From the NCBI RefSeq assembly GCF_010500955.1, contig NZ_QVMJ01000001.1, forward strand, positions 372,001 to 436,000: a DNA stretch of 64,000 bases, in the 5' to 3' direction. The DNA is from Bacteroides sp. 519 (lineage in GTDB: Bacteria > Bacteroidota > Bacteroidia > Bacteroidales > Bacteroidaceae). This document shows, piece by piece, positions 52,783 to 61,108 of the stretch. Each line of letters opens with the position of its first letter. The stretch's first letter is position 1. A program made the translations under genes and the position numbers. The notes beneath the pieces were generated by a model that was not told where the DNA came from, made no database searches, and saw only the letters and a list, made by a program, of their open reading frames with translations.

Positions 52783-52997
52783 TATGGTTTTATACTCATC
52801 TCAAGACATAAAAAAGAATAATTTAAGTTTTTTGTGCCACAAGCGTGTGTAAAATCCTATAAAATCGGCTGTATTTCATAGTTTTATATCAGATATAATG
52901 CCAGTTTGACAGATAAATAGTATTTTTGGGGACGAGGTAGAAATTATATGATAGTGTTAATTAACAATCGCTTCTTTTGAAGTATAAAAATAGAAAG

Positions 52998-53522
52998 ATG
53001 ATACCTGTTCCAAAACATTTAAAAAGTATCTTAAAACCGATAGGAGATAGTAATAGTGAGTTTGAAGTCACGGGGAAAATTACTTGTGATTGTGGGTCTG
53101 AGAGTTTTACAATTGAAATCGTTGCTGATGATTCCGATTACTCTAAAGAACAAGTAATCAAAGTAACTGAAATTGACGGAAACTATTTCTTGATAGTAAA
53201 AGTAAAGTGTAATAGTTGCAATAAAGAGCATTTGATTTTCGACAATGACTTTCACGGATGGAATGGATTTGTTTGTGGAGGCGATTCAAAAGACCAACCA
53301 AGACCAAGTACTAAAAAATGGCATTGTAACAAATGTTATAAATCTGAACATTCAATGATAGTCAATATTCATTCTCAAGGACAAGAAGATTTTATAGAAG
53401 AATGTGGAGATGAATTTGATAAAGATGATTGGGCAGAAGGTTTTGATTGGATTACAATAAAGACAATATGTAATGCTTGTGAGGAAGTTAATGATGAGTG
53501 GATTTCTTATGAAACAATGTAA
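52998..53522 (+). CDS. Cys-rich, probably zinc-binding protein (174 aa)
   Basis: The ATG at 52998 (MIPVPKHLKSIL) is chosen over a TTG 21 bp upstream; GAAAG precedes it. Cysteine pairs CDC (about 32), CNSC (about 74), WHCNKC (about 112) and CNAC (about 164) could hold two zinc ions. The sequence is acidic in its last third (EECGDEFDKDDWAEGFDW). No family recognised; domain order resembles small uncharacterised Firmicutes/Bacteroidetes proteins. It stands alone, bounded by the GH2 promoter and a repeat-rich gap. Confidence 0.6.
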   Translation: MIPVPKHLKSILKPIGDSNSEFEVTGKITCDCGSESFTIEIVADDSDYSKEQVIKVTEIDGNYFLIVKVKCNSCNKEHLIFDNDFHGWNGFVCGGDSKDQPRPSTKKWHCNKCYKSEHSMIVNIHSQGQEDFIEECGDEFDKDDWAEGFDWITIKTICNACEEVNDEWISYETM

Positions 53523-53645
53523 ACCGTCCGACAACTTGACCAAGATTACGTAGCTTGCGAGATTGTAATGGAGGGTTAAACAACAAGATGCCAGCGTGCA
53601 ACTTGCGGTTTGCTATTTCCTCAGAAAATGTTTTTTCGCCATTTT

Positions 53646-53757
53646 GCTATCACTGCTATCACTAGCAGTGATAACATTCTGATAAACAGTTGATTAAATT
53701 AGTGGCAGATGCAGTGATAGTAAAAAATATCTACCACTGCTATCACTAAGGTGTTTT
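53646..53757. repeat. Dyads of the word GCTATCACT
   Basis: GCTATCACTGCTATCACT followed by AGCAGTGATA (53646-53675) forms a hairpin; GCAGTGATAG ... CTACCACTGCTATCACT (53712-53746) forms a second. Part of the non-coding gap 53523-54199, which also holds the GAAAC array. Confidence 0.6.
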
Positions 53758-53857
53758 CTATTAGCTGCTAAATATCAGTGAGTTATAAAAATATAACTCA
53801 TATTTATCCTCTACGTAGAAATTGGAAATCAAAATTTTCCAGCATGTGAGATGCACA

Positions 53858-54052
53858 TGAAACAACTAGTTTCATTTTGGTTTTGTGCAGTGAAACAAGT
53901 AGTTTCATATATAGGAAACCAACTGTTTCCTACATAGAAAACAAGTTGTTTTCTACATAGAAAACTGTTGGTTTCCTACCGTGAAACTGTTAGTTTCCTA
54001 CTGTAAAACTGTTAGTTTCTTACCGTGAAACAGTTAGCTTCCTACTGTGAAA
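53858..54052. repeat. Tandem array of about eight GAAAC...GTTTC palindromes
   Basis: Successive units: GAAACAACTAGTTTC, GAAACAAGTAGTTTC, GGAAACCAACTGTTTCC, GAAAACAAGTTGTTTTC, GAAAACTGTTGGTTTCC, GAAACTGTTAGTTTCC, AAAACTGTTAGTTTCT, GAAACAGTTAGCTTCC. From the third on, they recur every 22-24 bp joined by TAC(A/C/T)(T/G)(A/T)G-like links. Each unit is itself a near-palindrome. There are no unique spacers, so this is not CRISPR. Confidence 0.75.
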
Positions 54053-54065
54053 CCAGAGGAAAATT

Positions 54066-54148
54066 GAACCGCTGAGTTACGCTAAGTTACGCAGAGTTTT
54101 TATTTTGATGCCGCAGGAAAACTAAAACTCCGCGTAACTCAGCGGTTC
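54066..54148. repeat. Inverted repeat of GAGTTACGC words
   Basis: GAACCGCTGAGTTACGC at the left pairs with GCGTAACTCAGCGGTTC at the right. The left arm carries one extra 10-bp word (TAAGTTACGC) that the right arm lacks. Likely an intergenic repeat or terminator. Confidence 0.7.
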
Positions 54149-54199
54149 AAAAACTCAGAATGGAATAGAATTGTGTACTTGGTTGGGAGTTAAAAGGAG

Positions 54200-54583
54200 T
54201 TATTGTCTATCTAAACTTGGGAAATTCTCCATACCTGGATTTTCTATAGTAATTATTTTGGTATATCCTTTTGCATCTGAAAGCATATAATTAACACATA
54301 AATAATATTCTTTAAGCAACAATCGTTCTGCGATTATTTTTTCACCCTCTATTTTTATACTTAACAGTTCCTCAATCGGGAAATCTTTATATTCTTCATC
54401 AACATGATAATCTTTTAATAATGTAAGTGTATAATCACCATTTCCACTAGAGATAACACTTTCGGCTTTGGGATGAAGGTGATCTATGGCAAGATGATTG
54501 CTGGTTATTTCAAGTGGATATCCTGAATCCTCAGTTTCTTTATCACTGGCACATGATGTCAAGCAGACAATCATTGTTTTCAT
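54200..54583 (-). CDS. Small lipoprotein (127 aa)
   Basis: The start MKTMIVCLTSCASDKE has a very short hydrophobic stretch ending in a lipobox-like LTSC, so a lipid-anchored envelope protein is likely. The body is acidic and beta-rich (YTLTLLKDYHVDEEYKDFPI; ERLLLKEYYLCVNYML). No family recognised. It starts 21 bp after another small lipoprotein gene and the two are probably cotranscribed. Confidence 0.55.
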   Translation of the reverse strand: MKTMIVCLTSCASDKETEDSGYPLEITSNHLAIDHLHPKAESVISSGNGDYTLTLLKDYHVDEEYKDFPIEELLSIKIEGEKIIAERLLLKEYYLCVNYMLSDAKGYTKIITIENPGMENFPSLDRQ

Positions 54584-54604
54584 ATTCTTCTTATTTATTA
54601 GGTG

Positions 54605-54730
54605 TTATACCAATGTGTTTTGCGGTGTTAATCTTTCTATTAAGTCAATTTTGTTTACGCCATAATCCTTAGAGCATGATCCAAATATAAAAGCCAATAA
54701 AAAGAAATGATAGATAGAAAATTTTGTCAT
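54605..54730 (-). CDS. Very small lipoprotein (41 aa)
   Basis: An ATG at 54730 gives MTKFSIYHFFLLAFIFGSCS followed by KDYGVNKIDLIERL. A 13-residue hydrophobic core ends in the lipobox FGSC, so the mature peptide is only 23 residues. It could be a truncated lipoprotein whose remainder was lost; the next lipoprotein begins 21 bp on in another frame. Confidence 0.5.
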   Translation of the reverse strand: MTKFSIYHFFLLAFIFGSCSKDYGVNKIDLIERLTPQNTLV

Positions 54731-54804
54731 AAATTGGTTGGTTTTAGTTATTATTCGCTACAAATGTATAAACTAAATATGAATTACAATAAATTTAATA
54801 TGAA

Positions 54805-54990
54805 TTAAAAAGACCTCCCCTTTGCGAGGCCGCATGGTTCAACCGGAACGGTTGTTAATCTTGGTAGCCCGTTGCTTTAGCTTCGGGATCATAAGATGGC
54901 ATAATCAATGCATGCCGAAGGTATGCTATCTTGATAATTACAATCTGTAACTAAACCAAAGAGCCGGTACAAGATTTTCTTCTTCCTTTT
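54805..54990 (-). other. Structured gap upstream of the recombinase, possible leftward RNA
   Basis: On the minus strand are a GATAGCAT...ATGCCATC hairpin (54930-54895) with an internal CCTTCGG, then AACCG-TTC-CGGTT (54853-54841), then CCTC-GCAAAGGG-GAGG followed by five Ts (54829-54806). This is the order of a small RNA ending in a terminator, but no -7 box was found for it. The remainder of 54731-55076 holds T-rich DNA. Confidence 0.35.
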
Positions 54991-55076
54991 CTTTCTTATA
55001 TCCTTTAAACTTCTTTTTTTTGTTATTGTTAAGTATATAGTTTAGTCTGAATTCTTTCAGGAGTTAATCAATTAAA

Positions 55077-56072
55077 ATGAAAAAAAGGATGAGTCTATCA
55101 GAATTTGTAATTGGATTAGCCGACGATTATAAGCTTCATGGGCGTTATCGTACAGCTGAGACCTATTTAACTACCTTGCGTAGTATGTTGTTGTTTCATA
55201 AAAATGAAATTGAATTACACAATTGTTTTGCTCCGGATTGGTTGCTTGCCTATCAAAAGCACCTGATCAATTCCGGCCTGAGCCAGAATACTGTTGTATT
55301 CTATATATCGCATGTTCGTGCCATGTATAATAAAGCAGTAAAAAACGGTCTTGTTGAATCCCAATCCGGTTTGTTCGATCACTTGCACACCAAAACAGTT
55401 CCAACTTTGAAGCGTGCCGTATCAGGCAAAGTTATTTCTACAATCAGCGAAGCCGACTTTAGTAGTAATTCTGGTTTAGAATTTGCCCGCGATATGTTTA
55501 TGCTCAGTTTCTATCTTCAGGGCATTGCCTATATAGATTTAGCCCATTTGCTTAAAACCGATGTTTATAACAATAATACAATTGTTTATCGGCGGCGTAA
55601 AACCACTTCAACTGTTCATGTAGCAGTCGATTCGGTTGCTTTGAAAATTATCCGGAAGTACGAGAGTAAAACAGCTAACTTGCCTTACCTTTTGCCAATA
55701 CTTAATAGCACCAATGCGGAAGATACACAACGTTTGTACTCCAGTTCGCTTCGTACATATAACCGGCGACTAAAGAAAATAGCTGCGCAGTTAAACATCG
55801 AAGAGAACCTTACCTCGTATGTATCCCGACACAGTTGGGCCACTATAGCCTATCACGAGGGGGTTCCTACTGCTGTTATTAGCCAAGCTATGGGGCATCA
55901 AAGCGAAGAGGTTACCCATGTTTACCTTAAATCCTTTGATCAACCTATTCTGTTACGTGCCAATCAGGCAGTTATAAATGCTGTTTTAAAAATGAGTAGT
56001 AAGCAACAAGTGCAATCTAAGAAGAATAAACCACCTCGTTCTAATTGGCAGAATGATGCTTCGGGTGGTTAA
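55077..56072 (+). CDS. Tyrosine recombinase (promoter invertase)
   Basis: A 331-residue recombinase with an N-terminal SAM-like domain (RYRTAETYLTTLRSMLLF ... FAPDWLLAYQKHLINSGLSQ) and a catalytic domain: FMLSFYLQGIAYIDLAHL (the usual Arg I position reads Q-G in this group), YRRRKTTSTVHV, SYVSRHSWATIAYH, MGHQSEEVTHVYLKSFD (Tyr nucleophile). This is the type that inverts small promoter segments in Bacteroidales. Inverted repeats start 20 bp after its stop, so it most likely controls the adjacent invertible promoter. Confidence 0.9.
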   Translation: MKKRMSLSEFVIGLADDYKLHGRYRTAETYLTTLRSMLLFHKNEIELHNCFAPDWLLAYQKHLINSGLSQNTVVFYISHVRAMYNKAVKNGLVESQSGLFDHLHTKTVPTLKRAVSGKVISTISEADFSSNSGLEFARDMFMLSFYLQGIAYIDLAHLLKTDVYNNNTIVYRRRKTTSTVHVAVDSVALKIIRKYESKTANLPYLLPILNSTNAEDTQRLYSSSLRTYNRRLKKIAAQLNIEENLTSYVSRHSWATIAYHEGVPTAVISQAMGHQSEEVTHVYLKSFDQPILLRANQAVINAVLKMSSKQQVQSKKNKPPRSNWQNDASGG

Positions 56073-56091
56073 TAATGATTACACGACTTGG

Positions 56092-56512
56092 GTCTGTCTC
56101 TTGTTAGAAGATGGACATTGAATCTGTTGCAAAGATAGGCTAAATAGATGAATTGGCCAATAGTTAGCGAATAAATGCCAATTTTTCTTTTATCGAAGTT
56201 TAGTAACAGGATTATACAGTTACTACTTAATATATAATACAGATGAAGAAATATGATTACGATCAAATTATTCTTCACTCGATTCTTTAACTCTAATTAA
56301 CGCAAATTGTTGTATAATCCTCCTTTTTCCTTCCAATTTCGCATACTTCCCCCTACCCAAATGCTTTTGGGGTCTTATTATTAAAAAAAGCAATAAAAAT
56401 CAAAGTGTAATAGACAGCCTTTGATGATAATATTCAACAATTAATGTTGCATATTACGAATTGGCTTTGTGGTCTTAGTTGCTCGCTGTCCATCTTCTAA
56501 CAAGAGACGGAC
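56092..56512. promoter_or_regulatory. Invertible promoter, OFF orientation, flanked by 26-bp inverted repeats
   Basis: Left repeat 56092-56117 and right repeat 56487-56512 are inverted 26-bp copies with one mismatch (core GTCTCTTGTTAGAAGATGG). Between them, on the minus strand, lies TTGG (56160-56157), 19 nt, then TATCTTTG (56137-56130): a full Bacteroidales promoter firing leftward into the recombinase end. No rightward TAnnTTTG is present inside. Inversion would direct this promoter into the fimbrial operon beginning 30 bp past the right repeat. Confidence 0.85.
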
Positions 56513-56541
56513 TTTTAAACGACTAACGACTGATAGACGCG

Positions 56542-56880
56542 ATGCTTAACGAAAAAACCTTGTACTTAATTTATCTGCTTCATAAAGCCAATACACTATG
56601 TGCAGATACCAACTTATCTATGTTCCGTACTGAGAAACGACGTAATGCTGTTTTAGAGCGTGTTCGTTTACGTAGTTATCTGGAAGGGGCTAAGAGTAAT
56701 ATTGACAACGAAACATTGACTAATATCCTTCTTAGTCTGCGTAAAGTGGTTGATTCTCCTTTCATTCCTACTGAATCAAAACGCGAGTTTCCCCGTAGTG
56801 TTTTACAGTTTAACCGTAGCTTTAAGCACTGGTTATCAGGGGTAAAATCTTCGTCCGAAGTGTTAAATGCTAAAAAGTAA
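56542..56880 (+). CDS. First gene of the phase-variable operon, unknown (112 aa)
   Basis: A basic, helical 112-residue protein (MLNEKTLYLIYLLHKANTLC; RTEKRRNAVLERVRLRSYLE) without signal peptide. I do not recognise the family. It is the first frame after the invertible promoter and overlaps the DUF3575 frame by 14 bp (no overlap if the later start is used), so it may couple translation or regulate the operon. Confidence 0.55.
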   Translation: MLNEKTLYLIYLLHKANTLCADTNLSMFRTEKRRNAVLERVRLRSYLEGAKSNIDNETLTNILLSLRKVVDSPFIPTESKREFPRSVLQFNRSFKHWLSGVKSSSEVLNAKK

Positions 56881-56899
56881 AAAAGTAAATCGTAATCTC

Positions 56900-57496
56900 A
56901 TGACCCGAATAATACTGATATTCATCCTTGTTTTCACGCTGGCCTCAGGGGTAGCTCGCAGCCAGGAAGTTTTCCCTTATCGCCTTTACGATCCAATTCC
57001 AAGTATCGCAGTGAAGAGTAATCTTCTTTACGATGTAAGCTTGGGGCTGAATCTTGGCGTTGAGTTAAAACTCAATAAGCGTTTTACCCTTGATGTGCCG
57101 GTAATCTACAACCCTATAAGTTTCAAGGACAACACCAAGTGGAAAAACCTAACCGTTCAACCCGAAGTTCGCTACTGGCTTTGCGAGTCGTTTGTAGGTC
57201 ACTTCTTTGGTGTTCATGGTCACTATTCCAATTTTAATGTAGGTAACATAGGTTTCATTAGCGGCTTAAAAGACCACCGCTACCGCGGTTGGCTAGCTGG
57301 TGGAGGCGTTTCGTGGGGTTACCATTGGTTGCTATCTCCCCGTTGGTCCATGGAAGCCACTGTTGGCTTTGGCTATGCCTATATTGATTACGAAAAGTTC
57401 GAAGCACCCAAGTGCGGGCCAAAGCTCGACGAGGGTACTACACACTACGTTGGCCCTACTAAGATTGGGTTGAGTTTGATTTATTTCTTGAAATGA
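56900..57496 (+). CDS. DUF3575 outer-membrane-associated protein
   Basis: About 198 residues from the ATG at 56900 (MTRIILIFILVFTLASG), whose signal peptide ends near ARSQ; the earlier start at 56867 adds 11 basic residues. DUF3575 marks: AVKSNLLYDVSLGLNLGVEL, VQPEVRYWLCESFVGHFFGV, SWGYHWLLSPRWSMEATVGF. This family forms a small beta-barrel-like protein found in Mfa/Fim fimbrial operons. Likely part of the fimbrial assembly or anchoring apparatus. Confidence 0.85.
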   Translation: MTRIILIFILVFTLASGVARSQEVFPYRLYDPIPSIAVKSNLLYDVSLGLNLGVELKLNKRFTLDVPVIYNPISFKDNTKWKNLTVQPEVRYWLCESFVGHFFGVHGHYSNFNVGNIGFISGLKDHRYRGWLAGGGVSWGYHWLLSPRWSMEATVGFGYAYIDYEKFEAPKCGPKLDEGTTHYVGPTKIGLSLIYFLK

Positions 57497-57515
57497 AAAT
57501 GAAGCTACTGATTTT

Positions 57516-57630
57516 TGAAACGCAGATTAACGCGAATTAACGCAGATTAATCTCTAATTGGTAATTGCCAAAGTAATTATGAACACTTGCTTAAAATAAT
57601 CTGCGTTAATCCGCGTTAATCTGCGTTTCA
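57516..57630. repeat. 34-bp inverted repeat of GATTAACGC words inside the operon
   Basis: 57516-57549 and 57597-57630 are inverted copies with one mismatch; each is built of GCAGATTAAC / GCGAATTAAC words. It lies between the DUF3575 and DUF3868 genes and could attenuate or stabilise the operon mRNA. Confidence 0.75.
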
Positions 57631-57644
57631 AACAAAAAAATAAC

Positions 57645-59183
57645 ATGAAGATGAAAAATAAAAATAAACTGAGTCGTTACCTACCATACGGCATCGTAAC
57701 TCAAAACTCAAAACTCAAAACTCATTACTTTATAACCTTTATAACCCTTTTTATAACCTTTTATTCTGTTCCCGTCACCGCCCAAAATTACAAAGGCTCC
57801 GTTTACGTAGAGTCGACCGAGTTTTCCGAGCGCAACGACAGTTTAATTGTTTGTTTCAACGTAAATGTTGAGGCTAGTGCTGTGCCTAACTGTTCGGGCA
57901 TGTATTTTACCCCCGAGCTTCGAAATGGTAAAAACACCCTCGATCTTCCTTATGTACAGCTAAATGGTAAAACCCGCAGCAAAATTAACAGCCGTTGGTT
58001 TATGGTTGCCAGCAACGAATGGCTTGCGCTTTACGATGCACCCCAAATGATTGTTAACACCAATAAATATACCGACGAGAGTATGAGCTACCAGATTGCT
58101 ATCCCTTACGAACGTTGGATGGATAATGCAAGTTTGTTTCTTCGTCAGGAGTTGATAGGTTGTCGTAGTCAGGTAAATATGTATACCTATAAGTTGAGCG
58201 ATCGTGTAAAACTTGCTCCTCGTCCCCCTTACGAAGTACAATCGCTGGTTGCTCTTGTTGATCCTAAAGTTGAAGTAAAAACCCGCAACAGACAAGGAAG
58301 TGCTTTTCTTGACTTTCAGGTTGGTCGTTCGGCAATACTTCCCGACTTCCGTCGGAACCCGGTTGAGTTAGGAAAAATCAACAATGCTTTCCTTGAAGTA
58401 ATGAGCGATCAGGATGCCGAAATAACCGGTTTGTTTATTGAAGGTTATGCCTCGCCCGAAGGCAAATACGCCAGCAACGAGAAATTGGCTCGCGAACGTG
58501 CCACTGCCTTGAAAGATTATATAAAGAATCATTATATGCTGGCCGAAAATCTGTTTACCGTTCGCTCCATTGGCGAAGACTGGGCAGGTCTGAAAAGTAA
58601 GATTGAAGAGAGCAACCTTACCCAGAAAGAACAGATCTTAGCTATTATTGACAGCAGTGCCGATCCCGATGCCAAAGAAGCCCGTTTGAAAGGCTTATCG
58701 GTTTACAATGCTTTGCTTCGTGATGTTTTCCCCGAACTGCGTCGTGTAGAATATCAGATTGATTACGCAGTACGTAGTTACACCACTACCGAAGCCCGTC
58801 AGCTGATGAACACTAACCCCGAAAACCTGTCGCATCTGGAACTCTACAGTGTAGCTTTGGAGTACGGTAAAGGCACTGCCGAATATAAAAAGATTATTAT
58901 GGAAACCATTCCTAAATACTTCGACAGCGACCCCGTAGCTTTGAATAACGCCGCTGCCCTGTTGATAGAGAATGGTGAAGAAAACACCGCCCTGCGATTA
59001 TTAGAAAAAGCTCCCGCTTTGCCCGAAGCCTGGAACAACCTGGGTATTATTTACATGCTACGTGGAGAACTGGATAAAGCCGAAGACTTATTAAACCAAG
59101 CTTCTATTGGTGGAGTAACCGAAGCTGCCCACAACTTGCAAGAGTTGGCAAAGAAGAGAGAAGACGAATTGAAACGGAAATAA
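57645..59183 (+). CDS. DUF3868 / OmpA-like fimbrial assembly protein
   Basis: A 512-residue exported protein. Signal segment FITFITLFITFYSVPVTA; N-terminal DUF3868 region (GSVYVESTEFSERNDSLIV ... RQELIGCRSQVNMYTYKL); OmpA-like domain (FQVGRSAILPDFRRNPVEL ... LFIEGYASPEGKYASNEKLA ... ERATALKDYI) expected to bind peptidoglycan; C-terminal TPR-like repeats (WNNLGIIYMLRGELDKAEDL). A heptamer repeat lies in its signal-peptide coding region (57699-57726). Typical partner of Mfa-type fimbriae. Confidence 0.85.
   Translation: MKMKNKNKLSRYLPYGIVTQNSKLKTHYFITFITLFITFYSVPVTAQNYKGSVYVESTEFSERNDSLIVCFNVNVEASAVPNCSGMYFTPELRNGKNTLDLPYVQLNGKTRSKINSRWFMVASNEWLALYDAPQMIVNTNKYTDESMSYQIAIPYERWMDNASLFLRQELIGCRSQVNMYTYKLSDRVKLAPRPPYEVQSLVALVDPKVEVKTRNRQGSAFLDFQVGRSAILPDFRRNPVELGKINNAFLEVMSDQDAEITGLFIEGYASPEGKYASNEKLARERATALKDYIKNHYMLAENLFTVRSIGEDWAGLKSKIEESNLTQKEQILAIIDSSADPDAKEARLKGLSVYNALLRDVFPELRRVEYQIDYAVRSYTTTEARQLMNTNPENLSHLELYSVALEYGKGTAEYKKIIMETIPKYFDSDPVALNNAAALLIENGEENTALRLLEKAPALPEAWNNLGIIYMLRGELDKAEDLLNQASIGGVTEAAHNLQELAKKREDELKRK
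57699..57726 (+). repeat. Heptamer ACTCAAA repeat in the DUF3868 signal region
   Basis: ACTCAAA occurs three times in tandem (57699-57719), followed by ACTCATT. The unit is 7 bp, so gain or loss of one copy would shift frame at about codon 20-28. Confidence 0.65.
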
Positions 59184-59184
59184 T

Positions 59185-59350
59185 AATGTGCCAATGTGCT
59201 AATATGCCAATGTGCCAATTGGCTGCGCATAATTAATCAATTACATAATTACATTCCTATTGGCACATTTTTACATTGGCATATTATCCTATTGACACAT
59301 TATCCTATTGGCATATTAGCATATTGGCACATTATCCTATTGGCACATTA
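59185..59350. repeat. Repeat of CCAATGTG / CACATTGG words
   Basis: AATGTGCCAATGTGCTAATA (left) is answered by a longer right block of TATTGGCACATTATCC words with 9-18 bp periods (59250-59350). Together they form an imperfect inverted repeat. The apparent start of the next gene at 59276 lies inside it and is not used. Confidence 0.65.
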
Positions 59351-59356
59351 GATTTT

Positions 59357-61021
59357 ATGAGAGAGAGAAATTTATACCTATACCTGCTTTGTACCCTGTT
59401 GTTTGTATTAGCCTCCTGTGGCACTAACAACACCCGTAAACGCCATCTAACAGAACGCTTGTTTCTGGAGCGTAGTCGCATTACTATTACCCATCCGGGC
59501 GTACGTCCGGGGCAAGGTACTGGTAGTCAGGGACCGATGGTGTTGAACGAACAGGTAAACTACAGTGAACAGCCACAACTCGCAAACATTAACGATAACA
59601 ATCCGGACGAATCCCGGTTGGATACCAATAAAGTATACACGCTGTCTCAGGTAACCGTTACTTCGCGTGCCCGCTTTGCCCCCGTGCGCGAAGGGCAGGT
59701 TAACATAGATTTTATTATCCATGTTCCCGAGGCCTACCTATCCGACGATTTTCAATTAACCATTACCCCCGAGCTGATTACTCCCGATTCGGTAGTAAAC
59801 CTTGACGATGTGGTGTTGCGTGGTAAAAACTTTATCGAACTACAGAAAAAAGACTATGAACGTTTTCAGCAATACCTGGATGGAATTATTGATCCTTCGG
59901 CCTACGACTCTGCTTTTGTGAACCACCGTGGGGTGAACCGTGAACTGGGTAAGCGTCGTCAAACAGAACTCGACTCTTACTACAACAAATGGGCACTGAT
60001 GCAGGAATACCGCGACTGGCGCAACACCCAACAAGCCAAATACGATGCCTATAACGTAAAACACAGTGAAGAATTACGCCAGAAGCTGATAAAGCACGAA
60101 CAGAAGTACCGGCCACAGTTTAACCGCCGACTAGCTATGCGTGCCGACACCACCGAGCTGGGCCGTAAATACCGTGCAGAACGTAAGAAGATCATTGCAT
60201 CGTCGCCCGTAAAACGGCAGATAACATTGGATGCCATTCCTGTGCAGTATCGTGAGTTTTACTTCAAAAACATCACTCCCGAAGATCTGGGCCCATTGCT
60301 ACCGCGCGACAAAGACTCCATTGCACTGGCCAACGAGTATCTGTTACACGATAAAATAGCTGCTAACGAGGCAAGAGGTTCGCGCCAGCAAGAGGTGTTT
60401 AAGTACATGGTGCCTGCACCTTACCGTCCGGATGCCCATTACAGTACAACCATTGTTCCGGGTAAAAACTACAGCTACCGCTACACGCGTACCTATCCGG
60501 TAACGGCTGGTATGAAGAACCTGAAACTAACTCTTGGTGGTAACATTACCGCAGTAGACCGCAGCTACTATAAAATACAATATATAGATACGTTAAGCTA
60601 CGTAATATCCTCGATGGACGAGCTGGCCGATGGCAGCTTGCTGGGTAACCCAGCCTTCACAGCCGATCAGCGTACCGAATATATGCACGCCCTGAAACTG
60701 TTGAGGAACCGCGAATACCAACGCGCCCTGAATATATTGAGCGATTATGATGATTACAATACCGCTGTAGCACTAACCTGTTTGGGATATAACGGCCGGG
60801 CATACAATATGCTTGCTACCCTGCCTCAAACAGCAAACACACACTACCTGGCCGCCATTTTATGTAGCCGGTTGAAGGAAATGCAGGCCGCAGTTGATCA
60901 TCTGATGGAAGCTTGCCGACTGGATCCGGGCAAGATAAACAGGGCGCAGCGCGATCCGGAGATCAGTAAGATGATACAGGATTATAATTTACAAGAACAC
61001 CTTAATGCAATTGAAAATTGA
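59357..61021 (+). CDS. Fimbrial-locus lipoprotein, TPR-like
   Basis: About 554 residues from the ATG at 59357 (MRERNLYLYLLCTLLFVLAS). The lipobox is LASC, so an outer-membrane lipoprotein is expected. The middle is Q/R/K rich and helical (SYYNKWALMQEYRDWRNTQQ), and the C-terminus has repeat-like helices (YMHALKLLRNREYQRALNIL; HYLAAILCSRLKEMQAAVDH). It follows the DUF3868 gene in many Mfa-type loci; I know no specific function. Confidence 0.75.
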   Translation: MRERNLYLYLLCTLLFVLASCGTNNTRKRHLTERLFLERSRITITHPGVRPGQGTGSQGPMVLNEQVNYSEQPQLANINDNNPDESRLDTNKVYTLSQVTVTSRARFAPVREGQVNIDFIIHVPEAYLSDDFQLTITPELITPDSVVNLDDVVLRGKNFIELQKKDYERFQQYLDGIIDPSAYDSAFVNHRGVNRELGKRRQTELDSYYNKWALMQEYRDWRNTQQAKYDAYNVKHSEELRQKLIKHEQKYRPQFNRRLAMRADTTELGRKYRAERKKIIASSPVKRQITLDAIPVQYREFYFKNITPEDLGPLLPRDKDSIALANEYLLHDKIAANEARGSRQQEVFKYMVPAPYRPDAHYSTTIVPGKNYSYRYTRTYPVTAGMKNLKLTLGGNITAVDRSYYKIQYIDTLSYVISSMDELADGSLLGNPAFTADQRTEYMHALKLLRNREYQRALNILSDYDDYNTAVALTCLGYNGRAYNMLATLPQTANTHYLAAILCSRLKEMQAAVDHLMEACRLDPGKINRAQRDPEISKMIQDYNLQEHLNAIEN

Positions 61022-61108
61022 GAATTGCCATGCGGATGGTATTTAGACAGAAGAACAAAAGAACAATCGGGGAAACCCATAATTATTTATTAACCAATAA
61101 ACAAAAAG

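Noticed and set aside
53646..54052. Possible CRISPR array
   Set aside because: Units are imperfect palindromes without unique spacers of constant length, and no cas genes are present.
54820..54940. tRNA-like hairpins
   Set aside because: No acceptor stem, T-loop or CCA arrangement; the hairpins do not fold into a cloverleaf.
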